Positions 1 through 8,330 of a stretch of 63,940 nucleotides of DNA are shown here, piece after piece (position 1 is the stretch's first letter; each line of letters starts with the position of its first letter). The stretch lies in the NCBI GenBank assembly GCA_021797515.1, contig JAJZZP010000075.1, positions 1-63,940 of the forward strand. The letters run 5' to 3'. Both the position numbers and the translations under genes were made by a program. The notes beneath the pieces are model-generated. The model ran no database searches. It was given only the letters and a program-made list of their open reading frames with translations, and was not told the DNA's origin. Origin of the DNA: Bacillota bacterium. GTDB lineage: Bacteria > Bacillota > Sulfobacillia > Sulfobacillales > Sulfobacillaceae.

Positions 1-1004
1 CGATCTAGTCTCTTTTCCCCGCCGTTGATCTCAGGCGTCAACATACAACGCAGGAGGTGGCAAGCGGTATCTATCTGTGGCCTCGGCACTGGTTTTATTC
101 GCATTGGGGAGTCTTAACGGAGTGTCGCGGAGAAGGGTCACATAGCGACGCCGTTGCGATCTTGGAGAACCCAGGCATTGGCTTGGTCCGGTTTCGGTTC
201 CCGGACATACTGAAGAAGCAATTCCCGAAAGCCTTGATGGTATTTCCGAGCCAGCCAGTATACGAATTTCAAGAAGACCAACCGATCGAGTCAAGATGGT
301 CACCGCGTAGGCGGTGTACTGAAAGAACGTGGCCCAGCCTTGGAGTTACTGATTCAAATGTTCCACCATATCGAGGGAGTTCCGGCGAATGCTATCCCTT
401 CGACTGAACCTTCCGGGCCTATGTCATGCAAGTTAAGGAGGCATGAATTCCGATTATGCTGGAAGCCTGTGAGAGGAACATGAGCACCCGTGTGCTGGCA
501 CTGCAATGGACTCACTTCCGGGTGGAGACAACATCTCGTGAGCTATTCCCAAGAAGCCAGGACCTCCATGTGAGCCGCTCGTGGTTCACATGGAGGCATA
601 GACAAACCTTATTATACTTTAAGCATTGTCGATGCGAAGGGACGATAGGGCGAGACCAATGAAACGCGATCGCTCGATGCCGTACTCCCCATCCTCATAG
701 AGCAATTTGGTTTCGTGTTGGCCAATTGGTCCTAGCGTGATCGGCGGCGCATCACCACTGCGGAAAAAGACAGGTCTGAGCTCGAAACATCGAACAAACT
801 TTCCGAATGGAGTACTGGCCCTTGGACAGGTTGGAATCGCACCGGCTGGATATTACCAACTTCGTTCGTGGCGTACTCTTTTTTGTTCTGCCATTTATAG
901 GTCCATTATAGTTGACCTTGTATAAGCCAGCGGCAGTCTATTAGCAATGTGTTGGCATCTGTCACGCTTCTCGGGTGTTCATCGCTTTGTACCATGGATT
1001 AGTC
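1..1004. other. Degenerate intergenic stretch, no supported gene
   Basis: No reading frame here has a good ribosome binding site together with a recognisable product. On the minus strand around 100-330 several frames read coherently in pieces (for example QDRNGVAM in one frame) but are broken by stops and frame changes, which is how an old transposase relic looks; I cannot name the family. A strong hairpin lies at 563-596. The stretch borders the 3' end of the FkbM methyltransferase gene. Confidence 0.4.
563..596. repeat. 14-bp inverted repeat (hairpin)
   Basis: The left arm 563-576 (CCTCCATGTGAGCC) pairs with the right arm 583-596 (GGTTCACATGGAGG), with one G-U pair and a 6-base loop. No T-run follows directly, so it is a poor intrinsic terminator. 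It could be a mobile-element subterminal hairpin or an RNA structure. No gene is close enough to decide. Confidence 0.5.
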
Positions 1005-1943
1005 CTACACCATTATTGTTTCGTGGAGTGTCTTGACGTTGAATCCACAATTGCGGAGGTGCCTTAATATCGATTCTGGTGCCTTGTAGTGATACTCTAT
1101 CAGTACTTCGTGAAAAGATACCAATTGTTCTTCGATTCTTGGATTAGTAAAAATCTCAAATTCACATCCCTCACAGTCCATTTTCAAAACCATTTCTCTT
1201 GATCGGAGTGAATCTGGAACGTGGTCTAGCATCGCGTTTTGAAAAGAAATTATGCTGACACTTTCTTTTCGCACGGGTAACCCTGGAAGGGTGTCCTTGA
1301 CCCATGAATTTGTTGACATTCCCATGGACCGTTGAGGGCAATAATCAAAAACCAGGTTGGCATTATTTGCTCCCACACCAGCATTAACTAACGTCACCTG
1401 GCTGGTCAAATCATTTAACTGTATATTCTTTTCAGCCTGCTTAAATGTTGGTACAAAGGGCTCGAATCCCACAACGTATGCGGCTCCATTAGCTAAAAAC
1501 CACAAGATGCTATCACCGATATTGGCACCTACATCAATCACGGTACGATTTCTGACGTTGAGAATACTGAATTCTTTTCGAACGAATCTTTCACTAATTG
1601 CCACGAGATTAGAAGCTATTGATTCGCCGCCTAGTTCCATTCTTAGGCCGTTGTACGAGGGTAAATAGGCTATAAGTTGACCATCCTCATATCGGAAATC
1701 GACACCACCATGGATAAGTGTAGCGATTGTGCCAACTGTCGTGGCCATTTCAATAGGTATAGAGATTTGCCAATCCCGCAGAGACACAACAACGGCCTTA
1801 TTAGCTACACTGATTGTTGCACCCATGTGCAACAACTCGATAATCTCACGCGGAATACCTTTGCTAATTTTGAGAAGTGCCAAACTTTTAGTAAGCCAAA
1901 ATATTTCAGCGTCATATCGTAAAGTTGACAAAAGTCTTACCAT
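1005..1943 (-). CDS. FkbM-family SAM-dependent methyltransferase
   Basis: Probable O-methyltransferase acting on a surface sugar or glycan. The 312-residue product carries the SAM-binding motif VIDVGANIGD at about residues 135-144, the acidic GFEP after strand 2 (about 159-162) and the FkbM signature KMDCEGCEFEIF at about 254-265. The ATG at 1943 is chosen because AAGGAG lies 9 bases upstream; an in-frame GTG sits three codons earlier. The N-terminal 120 residues are not clearly part of the catalytic fold and may bind the acceptor. The gene is last in a minus-strand group with a GT4 enzyme and a flippase, 255 bases after the GT4 stop, which suggests it decorates the exported polysaccharide. 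The substrate cannot be read from sequence. Confidence 0.85.
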   Translation of the reverse strand: MVRLLSTLRYDAEIFWLTKSLALLKISKGIPREIIELLHMGATISVANKAVVVSLRDWQISIPIEMATTVGTIATLIHGGVDFRYEDGQLIAYLPSYNGLRMELGGESIASNLVAISERFVRKEFSILNVRNRTVIDVGANIGDSILWFLANGAAYVVGFEPFVPTFKQAEKNIQLNDLTSQVTLVNAGVGANNANLVFDYCPQRSMGMSTNSWVKDTLPGLPVRKESVSIISFQNAMLDHVPDSLRSREMVLKMDCEGCEFEIFTNPRIEEQLVSFHEVLIEYHYKAPESILRHLRNCGFNVKTLHETIMV

Positions 1944-2198
1944 GCAAAACACTCCTTTTCAGTTGCCTCTTTAGCTTTTGAATTCGGTCGGATTCGCCCC
2001 ATTATGCAGGACTTTATTCGGGAGATGACTTAAAAACTTTATGAAAAATTACTCTGAGAAGCAACAATCCTGGTGCAACGGAGCACAAACAAAATTCCCA
2101 AAAATTCTTCTTGGACACGGCATTGATGGTTTCGGGCCATCAGGATAAAAATGTTGTTAATACTCACAAAGGACGGAACATCACAAACTGAAAATTTC

Positions 2199-3278
2199 TT
2201 AAGGCCTGATGGCGTCATTAAATAAGGAAACAGCGTTCTCCCATGTAAACTGTTGGATATGCTGTACTCCTGTCTCAGCAAGGCGAATTCGCCGTACATC
2301 ATCATTCCACAATGAATCCACCGCGATTACTAACTCCGGGACATTTTGAGGTGAAGTTAATACGGCATTGTAATCGTCTTTTGCGTACGCTCGAACTCCT
2401 CCATGGTCCGTAGAAACCAGCGCAGCACCACATGCCATCGCCTCCGCCCCAGGTAAGCCCCATCCTTCATAATGAGACGGAGTAATAAAAATCCTGGTAC
2501 GATTGTACAGATTGTGTAGTTCGTTGTCTGTTGGACGATGATAGAAATGTATCCAATCCGGAAGGTCAGGGGGTTTAAATGAACCAAACGCCCAATAAAA
2601 AACATCACGGGTCGAATTGAGTTTGCGAACTTCTCTAAGGCATGCAATCGCGTCTGAGGTTCCCTTGAATGTCTCAAGACGGGAAGGAAATCCAATCCCA
2701 TTGCGGTTCTCGGATATTATGGGTATGGAAACATAATAGATGTCGAAATCTATTCCATTGGGTATGTAAGAGTTGACTTTCGCCCCGCATTGTTCTACCA
2801 TTTTTTTGCCAGCAGGTGACGTCACGATGTTATGCATTCCTGCAAGATAAGTTTGCTCCATTCGCTTTCTAGTAGCCGGTGATGAAACCATATAGCGTTC
2901 ATAGTCGTGAATCAGGTAATATTTCCTTCCTTTCGAAGCCGGATATTGCGCGACCCACTCAGCAGTTTCCCAAGCTGAGGCTACTACGACATCTCCTTTA
3001 CGAACAAACTTGGGGCGTAAATCGCGTACAAAAGCGAATTGAACTGCCGGATCAAGAGATACCCAAAAGTTTCGGGGATTATGGGTTAACGAGTGACTGA
3101 CCCGCCAAAGACTCTGACCGGGAATGTGAAAAATCGATGTTTTAGGTTCAAAACTGATTGGGTGGATAACAGAGGTGTTATGTCCTAGTTTTTGTAGGCG
3201 GCTGGCGTATTCATAAATCACCTTAAAACCACCGATTGGTGAAGGAGAGTAGCCTGGCAGAACAAATGTAATGTGCAT
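2199..3278 (-). CDS. GT4-family glycosyltransferase
   Basis: Retaining GT-B glycosyltransferase of 359 residues that would move a sugar from a nucleotide sugar onto a lipid-linked glycan at the cytoplasmic membrane face. The N-terminal domain shows a glycine loop (PIGGFKV, about residues 14-20). The C-terminal domain shows PNGID (about 173-177) and the donor-site motif YEGWGLPGAEAM (about 270-281) with the usual acidic residue. Its ATG directly follows the stop of the upstream flippase gene with no gap, so translation is probably coupled. Acceptor and donor are unknown. Confidence 0.88.
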   Translation of the reverse strand: MHITFVLPGYSPSPIGGFKVIYEYASRLQKLGHNTSVIHPISFEPKTSIFHIPGQSLWRVSHSLTHNPRNFWVSLDPAVQFAFVRDLRPKFVRKGDVVVASAWETAEWVAQYPASKGRKYYLIHDYERYMVSSPATRKRMEQTYLAGMHNIVTSPAGKKMVEQCGAKVNSYIPNGIDFDIYYVSIPIISENRNGIGFPSRLETFKGTSDAIACLREVRKLNSTRDVFYWAFGSFKPPDLPDWIHFYHRPTDNELHNLYNRTRIFITPSHYEGWGLPGAEAMACGAALVSTDHGGVRAYAKDDYNAVLTSPQNVPELVIAVDSLWNDDVRRIRLAETGVQHIQQFTWENAVSLFNDAIRP

Positions 3279-4865
3279 TTATTGATCGTCTCCTTGAAGG
3301 GCAGATATTTTGCGCGTAGCTCTAGTTGCCAGTAATTTTCTGATGCGATGAATATCCGTTGAAGTAAAGAAACGAATAATGGCTAGTGCAAACAAAAAAA
3401 TCCCAGAAAACAAGGCAGCTGACAACAATAGTAATGCGATTGACTTGCTCTCAGATGTTGATGGATCAATCCAATGCTGAGTGAGAAATCGTACAGTAAG
3501 AACGGTTACAATAAACACGGAGAACAGGGGAATAAACCAACGAAATAATCCTTGCCACCATCCTATATGAAGATGTTTGGAAAATAATAAATGAAGGAAA
3601 AAAAACGACCCTATGGTTGCTCCCAAAAATGTTCCTAACAAAATCCCAACAAGTCCAAATGGCCGTGCCAGTCCCAGTGACAGACAAATTTTAAGAAAGG
3701 AACCAAGTATTGCATACATCGATTCGTCCCGCGGAGTACCGATTCCCTTGAGGAGGGTTGTGCCGATACCCGTAAGATTATTTATAGAAAGCGTGCCAAT
3801 TAGTAGCCAAAGGATTAGATCGGCATTTGGGAACACTTGTCGCGTCCATGCCTGAAAGATTAGCGGTTCGGTAGCTAATAACACGCCTCCAATATACCAC
3901 GTGACTAGGGCAAGATAGCGATTGGCGTCTATGTAAATCCTTCGTATAGTGCCGATTTCTCCAGAAGCATGGTATTCCGAAATCATGGGGAGAAAGGAGT
4001 CTAAGCTGGAAAGAGGAAGAGTACGAGTTAAATATGCCAAGCGACTGACAATTTGGTACACGCCGACGGTTGACATGTTAACAAAGTACCCTATTAAAAT
4101 ACGGTCAGCCTCTTCGTTGATTTGGCTGGATATTTTGTTAATTTGCATCCATCCGGCAAAGCTAAACAGACTTCGAAGCATAGTGGAGCCTAGTGCGAAA
4201 GGATTTGAAAATACATGTCCGTCGAGCCATGAGTAGGCCAACCCCCAATAGATAATGGTAACGATTACCCATGAGCTATAGGTAGCCCATATAAAGGACA
4301 TAATGTTAGCATGAAATAGGCTTAAGAAAAGTATTAAAGTTCCGTAGTAAATAAAGGAGGTCAGGGCATTGAGTCCACCAACTAGTGACATTTTCTGTCT
4401 AGCAATCGTTAAACTTACCAGTGATCGGAGAGATTGAGAGATAAAAGTGAATGCATATAACCACCAAAAAGAGTGGATAGTCAGTTGGCTTTGAGACGCG
4501 GGAATTCGAAACCATACTGGAATATCCGGGGCAACTACGAACGCGATAGGCAAGAAAAGTAGTCCTAGAAAAGGATACATCATTGTGCCCAAAGAAAGGA
4601 TTTGCCGGACTGCATTTTTTTGGTTGGACGCAATCATCATACTTAACTGTGGAACGAAAGATCCTCCAAGGCCAAGGTCCAATAAAGTAAAGTAACCCAT
4701 AGCTCCAGACAGAACCGCCCACAACCCATAGGTACTGAGGCCGGCATAGTGAACAATGAATGGGATAGCTAACATTCCTAATACCATTGTTCCAATGGTT
4801 GATATGCCCATGGTCAACGAGCTGACGACAATCCGAGCAAAAGGCGAGCGCATATGCGATTCCAT
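3279..4865 (-). CDS. Polysaccharide flippase (MOP/Wzx-like)
   Basis: Multi-spanning membrane protein of about 528 residues with some 12-14 hydrophobic helices, the pattern of Wzx/MATE-like polysaccharide transporters. Typical features are the N-terminal helix preceded by basic residues and the loop GLSTYGLWAVLS near residues 40-51. It would flip lipid-linked oligosaccharide across the membrane. The ATG at 4865 has GGAGG 5 bases upstream; a longer reading from a GTG at 4877 overlaps that ribosome binding site. It is the first gene of the minus-strand group flippase, GT4, FkbM methyltransferase. No Wzy polymerase is seen beside it. Confidence 0.85.
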   Translation of the reverse strand: MESHMRSPFARIVVSSLTMGISTIGTMVLGMLAIPFIVHYAGLSTYGLWAVLSGAMGYFTLLDLGLGGSFVPQLSMMIASNQKNAVRQILSLGTMMYPFLGLLFLPIAFVVAPDIPVWFRIPASQSQLTIHSFWWLYAFTFISQSLRSLVSLTIARQKMSLVGGLNALTSFIYYGTLILFLSLFHANIMSFIWATYSSWVIVTIIYWGLAYSWLDGHVFSNPFALGSTMLRSLFSFAGWMQINKISSQINEEADRILIGYFVNMSTVGVYQIVSRLAYLTRTLPLSSLDSFLPMISEYHASGEIGTIRRIYIDANRYLALVTWYIGGVLLATEPLIFQAWTRQVFPNADLILWLLIGTLSINNLTGIGTTLLKGIGTPRDESMYAILGSFLKICLSLGLARPFGLVGILLGTFLGATIGSFFFLHLLFSKHLHIGWWQGLFRWFIPLFSVFIVTVLTVRFLTQHWIDPSTSESKSIALLLLSAALFSGIFLFALAIIRFFTSTDIHRIRKLLATRATRKISALQGDDQ

Positions 4866-5002
4866 TGGATCCTCCACAACAACGTTTTCTGGATCGCGGT
4901 CAGCTTCCGAAAATCATCATGGTCGAAAATGACATACTCTCAATAAAAGTGCATGAGATTTTATTCGCCTACCATGCTACTTATTGTTTTTCATCACAAA
5001 CC

Positions 5003-5482
5003 TCAGCAACACCTTACCATACCATCCGCTTCGTTAAAATCTGCCACCGTGCTGTTAACGAAACCATGGCACCCGCGTACCAATGAAGTGAAACTGATGA
5101 CCGAGAATTGCAGAACCCTGCCTGCTTCAGATAGAGCTCCCGAATTCAAGTAAGAATGCAAGATGACTAGGAGAGAGACTGTGGCGGCCGGCCAAAATAC
5201 AACGGTAGTCGTCAAAGCTGTCATCAGACCTCCGAGCATCGGCACTCCCGTAACCGTAGGAAGCATTAAGGTCTCTACAACGTTCCGCACTTCTTGCTGA
5301 TTATGGAACTGACTTCCCCAACCATACAAAATTTGGTCGCAAAAGAACAGAGGGTAATGGCCTCGAAACGACCATTTTGTCTGAAGGCATATGGAAAGTT
5401 GTGGTAAATACTTTAACCTGACAACATTGTACCGCGACGGGCTCCCAGCCAGCGCAGACGGGTGTGCAAGCGCTGTTGACAC
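5003..5482 (-). CDS. Doubtful membrane-type open frame
   Basis: A 159-codon frame with one long hydrophobic part (about residues 88-115) that could span the membrane. I recognise no family, see no convincing ribosome binding site, and the surrounding 1.6 kb is full of gene fragments. It may be chance or the remains of a membrane protein gene. Confidence 0.2.
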   Translation of the reverse strand: MSTALAHPSALAGSPSRYNVVRLKYLPQLSICLQTKWSFRGHYPLFFCDQILYGWGSQFHNQQEVRNVVETLMLPTVTGVPMLGGLMTALTTTVVFWPAATVSLLVILHSYLNSGALSEAGRVLQFSVISFTSLVRGCHGFVNSTVADFNEADGMVRCC

Positions 5483-5729
5483 CGCTAACTGATCACGCGC
5501 TCAATCCGTCTTCCAGGGACCACAGTCGGCCAAACGCCGACCCACCCCCCGAAGTGAGGGGGTAAAGCGATACATACATGATCGGTTAACTCAGGTGACA
5601 GGGATTGGGCCTTAAAATTATTAGGGTTATACGGGCTAACGTGGGCTGTAGTGTACCCAAACCGCCGCGTTTTTGCCTTTTACTCCCCCTGGCCGCGTCC
5701 AACCTGAGTTATCTGGGGATGTATGAAGC

Positions 5730-5950
5730 GATAAGGTGCGGGCACTTTGAATGAGCACCAGCCGCAAGTGCGCATTGCCGGTTTTGCTGAGTCAGTCCTG
5801 ATGACGGGATGGCTCACTCGACGGCTCACCGGGCACCAAGCCCAAGAAGCTCATCACGTGCCGTAGGTGGGAAACTGGACAAAGTCTCCACATTCCGCCA
5901 CCACGGTGGCGGCGGTCAACCAATCCACGCCGCGCAAGGCCTGGAAGGCT
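5730..5950 (-). pseudogene. IS110-family transposase fragment
   Basis: Read on the minus strand, the piece ALRGVDWLTAATVVAE matches the C-terminal (transposase_20) part of IS110/IS1111 transposases. It continues in another frame as MSFLGLVPGE and then TGNAHLRLVLIQSAR, the typical IS110 ending. At least two frameshifts and stop codons separate the pieces, and the N-terminal RuvC-like DEDD domain is missing. This is a dead fragment. Confidence 0.75.
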
Positions 5951-5988
5951 TGCATTTACGTGTTCGGGCCAGGTGCGTTTGAGCATCG

Positions 5989-6117
5989 CCGTTAACCAAT
6001 CTGATCGAACGACTCTGTAAGTTCGTCAAAACGCGGTGCCTCTATTCGCATCATTACGATCAATTCTCCGACTTCACCACAGCGATCGAAACGTTGAAGG
6101 AAACTATTGGTATTTAA
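5989..6117 (+). pseudogene. IS630-family transposase C-terminal fragment
   Basis: The plus frame from 5989 reads NLIERLCKFVKT, then LYSHHYDQFSDFTTAIET, and stops at 6115-6117. This is the conserved C-terminal end of IS630/Tc1-mariner-type transposases (NLIERLW...YY..F.DF..AI). Nothing of the upstream DDE catalytic domain remains. It abuts the IS110 fragment, so one relic probably landed in the other. Confidence 0.72.
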
Positions 6118-6481
6118 TCGCCGACGTTTTGGGAGCCAGCTGCCCGATCGACTGCTCGTGGCCGTCTGGGAGCTCCTAGGTTAAGGATTATCGAACCGGC
6201 ATATTCTTCCGGTCGTTCGGGTCTAACGCCGGATTTTCGGCCAGCCCCGTTTGGATCAACGCCTCATATCACTCCTTTGGAGCCCAGATTTCGAAATCGA
6301 GAGAACTTGAGCGGACCAGTAGAGGTCTGGATCTTGCTACTGGGAAGACTAGAGACGCACGAAGACTGCACTGTGTCACGCGGTCTCCACTCGTCCCTAT
6401 TTCGTATCTAAGCGAGTCACGGTTCCCACCCATTGTAGATACGAGGTTTCAGAGTGCAGTTGCGAACCCTCTTTTCGTTGA
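6118..6481. other. Gene-free stretch downstream of the MFS gene
   Basis: No gene, promoter or terminator with a T-run that I can support. It lies between the IS630 fragment and the stop codon of the minus-strand MFS transporter. Confidence 0.4.
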
Positions 6482-7738
6482 TTATTTGTCGGATGCGGCT
6501 ATTTCGAGTGGTACGGCCTTAGCGCCAAGAGTCGGTGTTCGGCGCCACAACACAAGACATAATACCGTCAGGAACGAAAGCACGGGGAAAGGGATTAATG
6601 CGGTTTGTAGTCCCGCGGTGGTGGCGATAAATCCGACTAATAAAGGGGAGGCGACATTGACCAAACGCCCAATTGTCGCTGATATCCCTAGGCCGGAGGC
6701 CCGTACCGCCGTGGGAAAGAGCTCATTCATCCAGACACTAATGACTCCCCACATCCCAAGCACAAAGAATCCCACGACGGGGGACATCAACAATAAGGCG
6801 GTCGGATTCAGTATATGCGTGAAAGTATAAAAGCACACCCCTTGGCCTAAGGTAAAGATGATGGTCAGAGTCTTGCGACCCCAGCGATCCGATAACCACC
6901 CCGAGAGCACTTGCCCCGCAATCGCTGCCGCGACCCACAACACCAAATCGGTAGATTCTTGTGCGACGGTTAAGTGGACGACTTTGACTAAGTATAGCGG
7001 GAACCAGACCATGGCGGTAGAAAACACCACCGTACCGGTGATTTGCAACAGAGACGCTAACGCAACGCTCGGAAGGAGCTTGCGATGAAACAGCGTGCGG
7101 ATGATGGCTCCAGGGGATACATGGTCCGCTGTCGCTCGCTTTTGGTCAGACCAGGTGCGCGATTCTCGCATACCAAAGCGGATCCATACGACCAAAACGG
7201 CGGGAATCACGCCGATCCAAAATGCGATGCGCCAAGCTATGTTCGGCGCCACTGATCCCAGCCACTGATGGGCGAGGACCAAGACCACCAACGTGGCGAA
7301 GAGATAGCCTACGGGCCAAAACGCCTGCTGCATTCCAAGCCAGCGCCCTCGCACATGGTCGGTCGTTTGTTCGGCCATATACGCCCAACCTACGGGGATT
7401 TCGCCACCCACGGCCAAACCAGAAAACGAGCGACTCCCTATTAAACTCCCGAACCCGGTAGAAAATCCGGTCAGTAAGGCTCCGACAGCATAGCCGGAAA
7501 TAGTACCCATCAAAAGTGGACGTCGCCCCCATAAATCCGCTAAATAACCCGCAATCGCTGCACCGAATGCGTACATAAATAAAAATGCCGAGGTGATGGT
7601 ACCAATGGTCAGATAGGTCAGATGCAAGCTGTGCGACATCCACGGCAAAACTAATCCGAACACGCTATTGTTATAACCATCAAATGCATAACCTAGTCCC
7701 GTCACTAACAGGGCTGATAGTATAATCCGTCGGCGCAT
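6482..7738 (-). CDS. MFS transporter (sugar/organic-acid proton symporter type)
   Basis: A 418-residue 12-helix major facilitator. It carries the loop 2-3 signature GYLADLWGRRPLL and its duplicate GWLSDRWGRKTL between helices 8 and 9, as in sialate/lactate and aromatic-acid proton symporters. It probably imports an organic acid used by the divergent CoA-transferase module. The start at 7738 has GAGG 6 bases upstream and begins one base after the stop of the preceding small gene; a longer reading adds 42 arginine-rich residues without a ribosome binding site. It is cotranscribed with 7740-8108 from a promoter at 8157-8186 and probably repressed through the operator at 8128-8141. Confidence 0.87.
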   Translation of the reverse strand: MRRRIILSALLVTGLGYAFDGYNNSVFGLVLPWMSHSLHLTYLTIGTITSAFLFMYAFGAAIAGYLADLWGRRPLLMGTISGYAVGALLTGFSTGFGSLIGSRSFSGLAVGGEIPVGWAYMAEQTTDHVRGRWLGMQQAFWPVGYLFATLVVLVLAHQWLGSVAPNIAWRIAFWIGVIPAVLVVWIRFGMRESRTWSDQKRATADHVSPGAIIRTLFHRKLLPSVALASLLQITGTVVFSTAMVWFPLYLVKVVHLTVAQESTDLVLWVAAAIAGQVLSGWLSDRWGRKTLTIIFTLGQGVCFYTFTHILNPTALLLMSPVVGFFVLGMWGVISVWMNELFPTAVRASGLGISATIGRLVNVASPLLVGFIATTAGLQTALIPFPVLSFLTVLCLVLWRRTPTLGAKAVPLEIAASDK

Positions 7739-7739
7739 C

Positions 7740-8108
7740 TCAAGCCTCACTTTCACCCCAGGCAGTGTCGGCATAATACGCCGCCGGGAGGTTGGGGACG
7801 ACCGCCGTCTTCGACAAGGACACCATGGCCGTATCTGGGCCACCGTCTTGTTCCCACAAGGCAAACTGCATCCCGTGGCGTAGCGCTAATTCGTAACTTT
7901 CAGGACGCAAAGCCCCAGGGGGCACCACCAACGTGTCCACTCCTTCCTTCGCCAGTGCCTTCACCGCTGCGGGCCGTTGACCGTGTTCTGGGGGAATTTG
8001 TTGCCCGGGATTGGACATGGCTAGAAATTCCCGGGTGGTCATATTAAACACTAAGAGGACTGGTGACGTTTCCAAACTTGGTGAAGTGATTGAAGAACCC
8101 ATTCGCAT
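7740..8108 (-). CDS. Small conserved-looking protein of unknown function
   Basis: A 122-residue soluble protein with GGAGGCG 6-7 bases before its ATG. I do not recognise it with certainty. The middle (GQRPAAVKALAKEGVDTLVV, then an alternation of small residues) resembles the Rossmann-like NifX/NifB-C fold that holds metal cofactors or small ligands, but it has no conserved cysteines. It is the first gene of the minus transcript, one base from the MFS gene, so it belongs to the LacI-controlled uptake module. It could be a ligand-binding partner or a metabolic regulator of the transporter. Confidence 0.65.
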   Translation of the reverse strand: MRMGSSITSPSLETSPVLLVFNMTTREFLAMSNPGQQIPPEHGQRPAAVKALAKEGVDTLVVPPGALRPESYELALRHGMQFALWEQDGGPDTAMVSLSKTAVVPNLPAAYYADTAWGESEA

Positions 8109-8127
8109 AAAATCGCCTCCGTATTTA

Positions 8128-8141
8128 GTTAAACGTTTGAC
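8128..8141. promoter_or_regulatory. LacI-type operator A
   Basis: GTTAAACGTTTGAC, a near-perfect palindrome centred on CG, as recognised by LacI-family repressors. It lies between the minus-strand -10 element (8157-8162) and the ATG at 8108, where a bound repressor would block the MFS transcript. The same AAACGTTT core recurs at 8302-8313. The likely protein is the LacI regulator at 10148-11200. Confidence 0.65.
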
Positions 8142-8156
8142 CTCAATTCAGTGATA

Positions 8157-8186
8157 ATTATGCCACAATACGCACAATACAGTCAA
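8157..8186 (-). promoter_or_regulatory. Promoter for the small-protein/MFS transcript
   Basis: On the minus strand TTGACT (8186-8181), an 18-base spacer and CATAAT (8162-8157), close to the sigma-A consensus. It drives the genes at 8108 and 7738. Confidence 0.6.
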
Positions 8187-8259
8187 TGATAGACCGGGAG
8201 AAACTTCTTTTTGCGTCCGTATATTCAATAAAACGAACTTGTAATCCATATAAGCATCC

Positions 8260-8288
8260 TTGACGTATCAGTGTTCACACCGTACTAT
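8260..8288 (+). promoter_or_regulatory. Promoter for the CoA-transferase operon
   Basis: TTGACG (8260-8265), a 17-base spacer and TACTAT (8283-8288), close to the sigma-A consensus. Transcription would begin near 8295, just before operator B and 36 bases before the chosen start codon. Confidence 0.65.
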
Positions 8289-8301
8289 GAAACCTATTAA
8301 G

Positions 8302-8313
8302 GCAAACGTTTTA
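8302..8313. promoter_or_regulatory. LacI-type operator B
   Basis: The palindromic core AAACGTTT (8304-8311) lies immediately downstream of the plus-strand promoter, a classic repressor position. It shares its core with operator A on the other side of this 222-base intergenic region. The regulator is encoded at the end of the operon it would control, giving autoregulation. Confidence 0.65.
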
Positions 8314-8330
8314 TCTGCGGAGGGATGACA

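Noticed and set aside
620-720. Minus-strand frame YEDGEYGIERSRFIGLALS resembling BrnT toxins
   Set aside because: Too short, no start, no downstream helix, no BrnA partner; probably chance or too decayed to name.
5520-5570. ACCCCCC/GGGGGT inverted repeat as terminator
   Set aside because: No T-run on either side and no adjacent gene end; may be chance in GC-rich relic DNA.
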